Of a stretch of 42,863 bases of DNA, positions 38,956-42,863 are shown one piece after another. Below the pieces are notes generated by a model that had not been told where the DNA came from, did no database searches, and saw only the letters and a list, made by a program, of their open reading frames with translations. The stretch comes from a virus: IMG/VR virus record IMGVR_UViG_3300044591_000546, positions 1 to 42,863 of that record; one strand, given 5' to 3'. How positions within the stretch are numbered: position 1 is the stretch's first letter; each line of letters begins with the position of its first letter. Position numbers and translations under genes: made by a program.

Positions 38956-39729
38956 ATGGCTGCTATTAGTTTCAATATATTCAAGTCCTCATGTGAGGAG
39001 CGTGGCTACACTGAACGTGTATACGAGGAGCAAAATAATTGCGTACTCTATACCAACAACGGTGTCAAATGTGAAATCAAGAAGAAGCATTATACCTTTG
39101 GTTGGTTAGCACGATCAGAAGATATTGCCGAAATGCGAAAGCGTATGCTGGAGCAGGGATTTTCTGAAAAGGCACGAAAGGATAATGAGAAATGTATCAC
39201 TATCAATTTTGACGGTGATATCCTTGAAAATTTTTGGATACTTGTTAGTATCATCGAATCTATTGAAACAATCGTAAGAAAGGTTCGTGGACAGGCAATC
39301 AAGCCTATACCACGTGAGGTTAGTGAGCGTAACATCTTTGAAAAGATTGCCAAACGTTTTAGATTTTTGATTGACAACGAAGATGGATTTGGTCTAGAGA
39401 ATGCGAGGTCATTACTTGAGAGTGATAGCATTGACCATCTTATCACTATCGGCGAGAGTGTAAACCGTACTAAGGAAAATACTTATCGTGAGCATATCGT
39501 TCCTTGTATCATGATTTATAATCAAGCGGTAACGATGACTATGGAAAAATGTCCTGTTACTGAGATTGCCCAAATGATTAAAAACAATTTGGCTATTGTC
39601 TTGATTACTAACGAAGAGGCTGTTAAACTTGATAATGAATTGGACATGCAGACAAGTATGCCCGAAGGATGGAAGTTTGGTGATGACATTTTTGCTAGAT
39701 TGAAAGTTGCTAGTATTGAACTTAAATAA
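38956..39729 (+). CDS. Hypothetical protein, 257 aa
   Basis: The product is mixed alpha/beta, charged, with no signal peptide or membrane span. The central part is helical (ENFWILVSIIESIETIVRKV, IFEKIAKRFRFLIDNEDG). It is in one unit with the preceding gene. I recognise no motif or family. An unusual TATAATG lies at the ATG itself, probably by chance. Confidence 0.7.
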   Translation: MAAISFNIFKSSCEERGYTERVYEEQNNCVLYTNNGVKCEIKKKHYTFGWLARSEDIAEMRKRMLEQGFSEKARKDNEKCITINFDGDILENFWILVSIIESIETIVRKVRGQAIKPIPREVSERNIFEKIAKRFRFLIDNEDGFGLENARSLLESDSIDHLITIGESVNRTKENTYREHIVPCIMIYNQAVTMTMEKCPVTEIAQMIKNNLAIVLITNEEAVKLDNELDMQTSMPEGWKFGDDIFARLKVASIELK

Positions 39730-39741
39730 AGGAGACACAAA

Positions 39742-39924
39742 ATGGCTAATAAAAATCTTACTCTGACTCAGGTTAGCGATGTTCTTAGTACTCTTGGTTA
39801 CATGATCGCACTAGAAAACGAAAACCTTAGTAGCGAGGATCTTTACACAATGACCGGTGACCTCGAGGCTAGCATTGCCGCATTGTTGACTATTGCCGGA
39901 AAAAAGGAAAAGGAACATGCGTAA
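39742..39924 (+). CDS. Small hypothetical protein, 60 aa
   Basis: Good SD (AAAGGAGA) before the ATG. One helical hairpin-like protein (QVSDVLSTLGYMIALENENL, LEASIAALLTIAGKK). It overlaps the next start by 8 bases. Function unknown. Confidence 0.65.
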   Translation: MANKNLTLTQVSDVLSTLGYMIALENENLSSEDLYTMTGDLEASIAALLTIAGKKEKEHA

Positions 39925-40117
39925 GGGTGAGAACATTACTGTCCGTAGCGAAGGGGGCAAGGGAGTGAATTGCCCCATAGTTGACATGGAAACCAACAAG
40001 ATTTGGGTGCGTTTTCCGACCAATCAGGTACTGGAAATGACCCTAGATGAGAAACGGAAACTCTACGTAGGTAGACTGGCCAGACTGGAATTTACCGTGA
40101 ACCCTAAGGAAGCGTAA
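39917..40117 (+). CDS. Small hypothetical protein, 66 aa
   Basis: ATG at 39917 with AAAGGAA upstream is preferred to a TTG further back. Beta-rich, basic product (GENITVRSEGGKGVNCPIVD, KIWVRFPTNQVLEMTLDE) that may be an SH3- or OB-like small barrel. No family recognised. Confidence 0.6.
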   Translation: MRKGENITVRSEGGKGVNCPIVDMETNKIWVRFPTNQVLEMTLDEKRKLYVGRLARLEFTVNPKEA

Positions 40118-40118
40118 G

Positions 40119-40138
40119 TTGTTGTTTTTAAACAACAA
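40119..40138. terminator. Perfect palindrome after the gene at 39917 (possible terminator)
   Basis: TTGTTGTTT and AAACAACAA are exact inverted repeats around a two-base centre. The stem is AT-rich with no U-run behind it, so termination is uncertain; a protein-binding site is equally possible. Confidence 0.35.
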
Positions 40139-40167
40139 AATATCCTAAAAATAATGGCATAAAAGGC

Positions 40168-40196
40168 TTGACTTTGGGTCAGTTTGGGCATATAAT
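40168..40196 (+). promoter_or_regulatory. Sigma70 promoter TTGACT-17-TATAAT (copy 2 of 3)
   Basis: TTGACT (40168-40173), 17-bp spacer ending TTTGGGCA, perfect TATAAT (40191-40196). The leader continues AGAATCTTA-GACAG and AAAGGACTCACA, nearly the same as the leader of copy 3. Confidence 0.85.
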
Positions 40197-40229
40197 AGAA
40201 TCTTAGACAGTAAAGAAAAGGACTCACAA

Positions 40230-40460
40230 ATGGCTACATTGACATACGATATCTCTTACGAAATGTTCAGTACCGAAGGTAACTTGGCAGTTCACGGTAT
40301 TGCGATTACTGCTAAAACTTTGAAACTGACTTGGGACCAAACCGAGAGTGCTTTGCGGGCATTGGCCGATTCTGACTACCCCAAGTTTGGTGAAGCAATG
40401 GATACCGCTGTACGGGAAGCAGTATATGAAGTAGTTTTCTGTGGTGCTGAAGTAGGCTAA
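40230..40460 (+). CDS. Small hypothetical protein, 76 aa
   Basis: The ATG follows AAAGGACTCACA, a good SD. The product looks alpha/beta (TYDISYEMFSTEGNLAVHG, then EAMDTAVREAVYEVVF). It is flanked by the twin promoters at 40168 and 40465. No family recognised. Confidence 0.65.
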   Translation: MATLTYDISYEMFSTEGNLAVHGIAITAKTLKLTWDQTESALRALADSDYPKFGEAMDTAVREAVYEVVFCGAEVG

Positions 40461-40464
40461 AAGG

Positions 40465-40493
40465 TTGACAATAAATCGGTTTGGGTATATAAT
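40465..40493 (+). promoter_or_regulatory. Sigma70 promoter TTGACA-17-TATAAT (copy 3 of 3)
   Basis: Perfect hexamers (40465-40470, 40488-40493) with 17 bp between. Spacer end TTTGGGTA and leader AGAATCTTA-AACAG with AAAGGACTCAC repeat those of the promoter at 40168. Confidence 0.85.
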
Positions 40494-40527
40494 AGAATCT
40501 TAAACAGTTAATTAAAGGACTCACGAA

Positions 40528-41004
40528 ATGGCTACACGTTCTACAATCTCTCTTGAATTTGCAGATGGTACTATTGGTCAAGTGTATTGTCACTGGGACG
40601 GTTACTTGTCTCACAACGGTAAGATCCTGTTTGAGAATTATTCAAATCCCTTCATCTTGCGTGACCTGATTGACTTAGGTGATGTCTCAAGTTTGCGTCC
40701 TACAATCGGAACCAAGCATCCCTTTAGCGTGTTGGACTTACCCTCTGACAGCCCAATGAGCAAGGATGGTAAGTTTGAGGAATTGTACGGCAACATGACT
40801 ACCTTCTATGGTCGTGACCGTAGCGAACACAATGTCTATGCACGTTACTTCAAGGACTTTGCAGATTTCAAGGCTAATGGTCAAGCCGAGGAATATGATT
40901 ACATACTGCGTACTGATGGTAATTGGTATGTGTCCGATCATGGTGATGACTACATTTTGTTGACTGAGGCTTTTGCTAAAGAAGCAGAAGAAGAAAATGC
41001 CTAA
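40528..41004 (+). CDS. Conserved phage-type hypothetical protein, 158 aa
   Basis: MATRSTISLEFADGTIGQVYCHWDGYLSHNG is a start I associate with a widespread uncharacterised phage and bacterial family. The rest is acidic with many aromatic residues (RDLIDLGDVSSL, WYVSDHGDDYILL). A strong own promoter suggests early, high expression. Function unknown. Confidence 0.75.
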   Translation: MATRSTISLEFADGTIGQVYCHWDGYLSHNGKILFENYSNPFILRDLIDLGDVSSLRPTIGTKHPFSVLDLPSDSPMSKDGKFEELYGNMTTFYGRDRSEHNVYARYFKDFADFKANGQAEEYDYILRTDGNWYVSDHGDDYILLTEAFAKEAEEENA

Positions 41005-41656
41005 AGTTAAAAAGGTTGAGGCAATGTATCCTACTATGCTTGTGTTGTCGGCGGCATGTGCCGCGCAACGTGTCAATGGTATGTATGTCAAGGTGGCATA
41101 CGAGATTGGTAATACACAGGATACCAAAGGGGATCCTCGCAAGTCTAATCGTCAGTTGGTCATGGAATTCATTGCCGATCCTAGCACTATCACTAAAGAA
41201 GACAACGACATGGCTGCTAGCCTCAAAGCCTGGTATCAAGGTAAGACGTTCAAGATTCTTGGCGGTGGTTATATGAGTGAGTTCGACCGCAATGCTATGA
41301 AGTTGGTCGAGAAAGAAGAGATAGTTGGTAACTATGAAATAGCAGTAGCCAGCAGTCTCCCTGCGTCATATCTTAAAGGCGTGCAACGTGACTTAGGTGA
41401 GAATCGTGCTAAGTTTGCACAAGGCGGATATCTAGGTAAAGTGTTGGATCGTGTCACAGCCAACATCGAGGTCTTGAAGTGCATCTATAGTCAGAAGTGG
41501 GGCGTGTACTTTGTGACTGCTATCACCGATAAGGATCAATCGATCTTTTTCAGTTACAAGCAGGATCTAAACTATGGTAGTAAGTTATCTATCAAGGGTA
41601 CAGTGAAACGTCAGGACAATAACCAAACACAATTGAATAGGGTGCAGGTCATATGA
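40997..41656 (+). CDS. Hypothetical protein, 219 aa
   Basis: ATG at 40997 overlaps the upstream stop and is preferred to an earlier TTG. The C-terminal ~60 residues are beta-rich (GVYFVTAITDKDQSIFFSY, SKLSIKGTVKRQ) and could be an OB-like fold. The N-terminal part is helical with two Cys-free blocks after AACAAQRVNG. No motif is certain. Confidence 0.65.
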   Translation: MPKVKKVEAMYPTMLVLSAACAAQRVNGMYVKVAYEIGNTQDTKGDPRKSNRQLVMEFIADPSTITKEDNDMAASLKAWYQGKTFKILGGGYMSEFDRNAMKLVEKEEIVGNYEIAVASSLPASYLKGVQRDLGENRAKFAQGGYLGKVLDRVTANIEVLKCIYSQKWGVYFVTAITDKDQSIFFSYKQDLNYGSKLSIKGTVKRQDNNQTQLNRVQVI

Positions 41657-41763
41657 GATTTTTTATAGGCGTGATTGTGGGTATCATCATCGGTGAAATT
41701 GGGATGTATCGTATCGCTGAGTCTTTACAAAAGTTCGTAGATACTGTAAAATCTTTTGTATAA
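41653..41763 (+). CDS. Very small membrane protein, 36 aa
   Basis: ATGA start overlapping the previous stop. A hydrophobic N-terminal span (FFIGVIVGIIIGEIGMY) is followed by a short amphipathic helix. Below the usual size cut-off, but placed between coupled genes. Function unknown. Confidence 0.5.
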   Translation: MRFFIGVIVGIIIGEIGMYRIAESLQKFVDTVKSFV

Positions 41764-41772
41764 AGGAATATC

Positions 41773-41982
41773 ATGGAATTGCAATTAGCAAACAAGGTAC
41801 AACATCATATCGCTGATTTGTTGTGGAAAGCCAAGAATACTAGTGAAGTAAAAGAAATCATAGGCACATATGGTAAAGATGCGGTAGTAGTTTACAACAT
41901 GATGTTAGCCGCATATTATGATAATGTGGATTCGGTAGATTTAGTGCAACCTATCTTAGAGAGGATTAAAAATGGGACTTGA
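41773..41982 (+). CDS. Small hypothetical protein, 69 aa
   Basis: SD AAAGGA before the ATG. All-helical, acidic product (KVQHHIADLLWKAKNTSEVKEI, VVVYNMMLAAYYDNVDSVD). It overlaps the next gene by 11 bases. Function unknown. Confidence 0.65.
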   Translation: MELQLANKVQHHIADLLWKAKNTSEVKEIIGTYGKDAVVVYNMMLAAYYDNVDSVDLVQPILERIKNGT

Positions 41983-42331
41983 TGCATACGCATATGTCGC
42001 TAGCAAGGCAGGCGAGGATTGGAACAACCATCAAGAGATCAGTTACTGGCGCAAGCATCCCAACTTGCAAGGCTGGATGGAAAAACTCTTTGCTGAGAAG
42101 GGTGGAGTGTGCGACACATTCAACGGTGTTGAAGTAGAACTGACATGGGACGATGTTCATAAACTTGAGCAAGATATCAAGTCAGGTCAAGTGTCCAAAC
42201 TAGGTACAACTGGATTCTTTTTCGGTAATCCTAGCGATGAACACTATCGTGATCATGACCTAGAATTTTGCGTTAACGCAAAAGCAGAACTGTTTTTGGG
42301 TCGTAAAGTATTTTACAATTCTAGTTGGTAA
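41972..42331 (+). CDS. Conserved phage-type hypothetical protein, 119 aa
   Basis: The pattern MGLDAYAY...ISYWRKHPNLQGWM...TGFFFG matches an uncharacterised phage family whose members often start MGLDMY and have YWRKHNALHGWF and TGFFFG segments. There is no evidence for an enzymatic role. Its 3' end contains the -35 of the next promoter. Confidence 0.7.
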   Translation: MGLDAYAYVASKAGEDWNNHQEISYWRKHPNLQGWMEKLFAEKGGVCDTFNGVEVELTWDDVHKLEQDIKSGQVSKLGTTGFFFGNPSDEHYRDHDLEFCVNAKAELFLGRKVFYNSSW

Positions 42332-42340
42332 GTGTATAAT
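42312..42340 (+). promoter_or_regulatory. Sigma70 promoter TTTACA-17-TATAAT, leaderless
   Basis: TTTACA (42312-42317) inside the upstream gene, 17-bp spacer, TATAAT (42335-42340). The predicted start, 42347, is the A of the next ATG. No SD is possible upstream of it on the transcript. Confidence 0.7.
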
Positions 42341-42346
42341 AGTATC

Positions 42347-42559
42347 ATGCGTAAATTAAATCTCACACCTATAACTTTCACTGTTTTAATTTTGCTAATT
42401 ATAGCACTTTTAATATTTGCCCCACTGGTAACGATTTGGTCACTAAACACATTGTTCAATCTAGGTATCGATTATACTTTTTGGACATGGTTGGCTATGG
42501 CTTGGTTAACTATGGTGACGTTTGGTAGTGTGACCAACGCAATTAATAAGAAAGATTAA
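42347..42559 (+). CDS. Small integral membrane protein, 70 aa
   Basis: ATG at 42347, chosen because the promoter predicts transcription to start there. Two hydrophobic spans (~TVLILLIIALLIFAPLVTIW and FWTWLAMAWLTMVTFGSV). Inner-membrane protein of unknown role. Confidence 0.65.
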   Translation: MRKLNLTPITFTVLILLIIALLIFAPLVTIWSLNTLFNLGIDYTFWTWLAMAWLTMVTFGSVTNAINKKD

Positions 42560-42560
42560 T

Positions 42561-42863
42561 ATGGCTAAATTATATCGCATCATGCCCACAGATAAGAAAT
42601 CTATCTATGCCGTGTATGATGTTTACAAAACTGATAGTGAGGGTAACACCCGAGGTTTCGTAGTACGTGAACTATATCGTTGGGGACAGGGATTCCGCGA
42701 ACTTGACGAACCTGTTTATCTTGAAGATAACTGGATTATCTGTGATCCAGGTATAGGTTGGGGATCAGAGTTAGACGACTTGATTAGCCTTGATTTTGAA
42801 TTTGATGATGACTTTACCGAAGAAGAAAAAGAAGAAATTGGAAAGTTATGGTGTAACGGAGAT
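42561..42863 (+). CDS. Acidic hypothetical protein, 3'-truncated
   Basis: ATG one base after the preceding stop; the frame stays open for 101 codons to the end of the window. The product begins MAKLYRIMPTDKKSIYAVYDV and becomes very acidic (EFDDDFTEEEKEE). Start lacks a strong SD. No family recognised. Confidence 0.65.
   Translation, partial: MAKLYRIMPTDKKSIYAVYDVYKTDSEGNTRGFVVRELYRWGQGFRELDEPVYLEDNWIICDPGIGWGSELDDLISLDFEFDDDFTEEEKEEIGKLWCNGD

Noticed and set aside
1-42863. tRNA genes, CRISPR arrays, insertion sequences, attachment sites
   Set aside because: I saw no cloverleaf-like sequence, no regularly spaced direct repeats and no transposase or integrase gene; tRNAscan-SE would be needed to exclude tRNAs fully.

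Overview
The window looks like part of a T4-like (myovirus-type) tailed phage genome, AT-rich, and probably from an aquatic Gram-negative host. The evidence is a family-B replicative DNA polymerase, a gp45-type sliding clamp, a T4-RNase-H-type 5' nuclease, a DsbA-like dsDNA-binding protein and TATAAATA-type late-promoter motifs. The genes are packed tightly, mostly with ATGA or TAATG overlaps, and nearly all lie on the + strand. A lipobox protein and a secretory signal peptide fit a Gram-negative host. I see no tRNA, rRNA, integrase, transposon or CRISPR array, and no gene-free stretch above about 125 bases. Both ends cut a gene.

Layout. 1-3235: putative virion or envelope proteins (an Asn-rich repeat protein cut at its 5' end, a signal-peptide protein with a Pro-rich linker, a membrane coiled-coil protein). 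3255-6536: first SGNH-hydrolase-like proteins, a zinc-metallopeptidase-like protein, a TilS-like PP-loop ATPase, the DsbA-like protein and a membrane protein. 6523-10359: DNA polymerase, sliding clamp and a small partner. 10340-19855: two tandem sulfotransferase-like genes, a DpdA/TGT-like transglycosylase, SGNH proteins, a nucleotidyltransferase-cupin fusion, a glycosyltransferase, a histone-H1-like protein and GMP reductase. 19871-27723: FolE, a cytidylyltransferase, an Smr-like protein, QueD, a phosphoribosyltransferase, an MBD4-like HhH glycosylase, QueE, a second glycosyltransferase and a sugar epimerase. 27713-29606: a two-gene minus-strand island (GP88-domain protein, methyltransferase). 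29651-36935: UvdE, a possible PD-(D/E)XK nuclease with a SPPY DNA methyltransferase, the 5' nuclease, a 2OG-oxygenase-like protein, another methyltransferase and small unknowns. 36993-38558: an FG-GAP/VCBS lipoprotein. 38682-42863: many small unknown genes behind strong host-type sigma70 promoters.

How the genes may work together. FolE, QueD and QueE make 7-carboxy-7-deazaguanine from GTP, and DpdA-type enzymes insert a 7-deazaguanine into DNA. No QueC is visible, so the base could be the carboxy form (CDG), or QueC may lie outside the window or come from the host. A second theme is sugar or glycan chemistry: two glycosyltransferases, two nucleotidyltransferases (one fused to a mannose-6-phosphate-isomerase-type cupin), an NDP-sugar epimerase, two sulfotransferase-like proteins and five SGNH-like proteins. 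These could decorate the virion, the host surface or the modified DNA; the sequence does not say which.

Regulation. About eleven sigma70-like promoters with exactly 17-bp spacers can be read. In three, the predicted transcription start falls on the A of the ATG, which implies leaderless mRNAs. TATAAATA-like late elements precede other genes, two of them serving the minus-strand island. One overlaps the -10 element of the divergent uvdE promoter.
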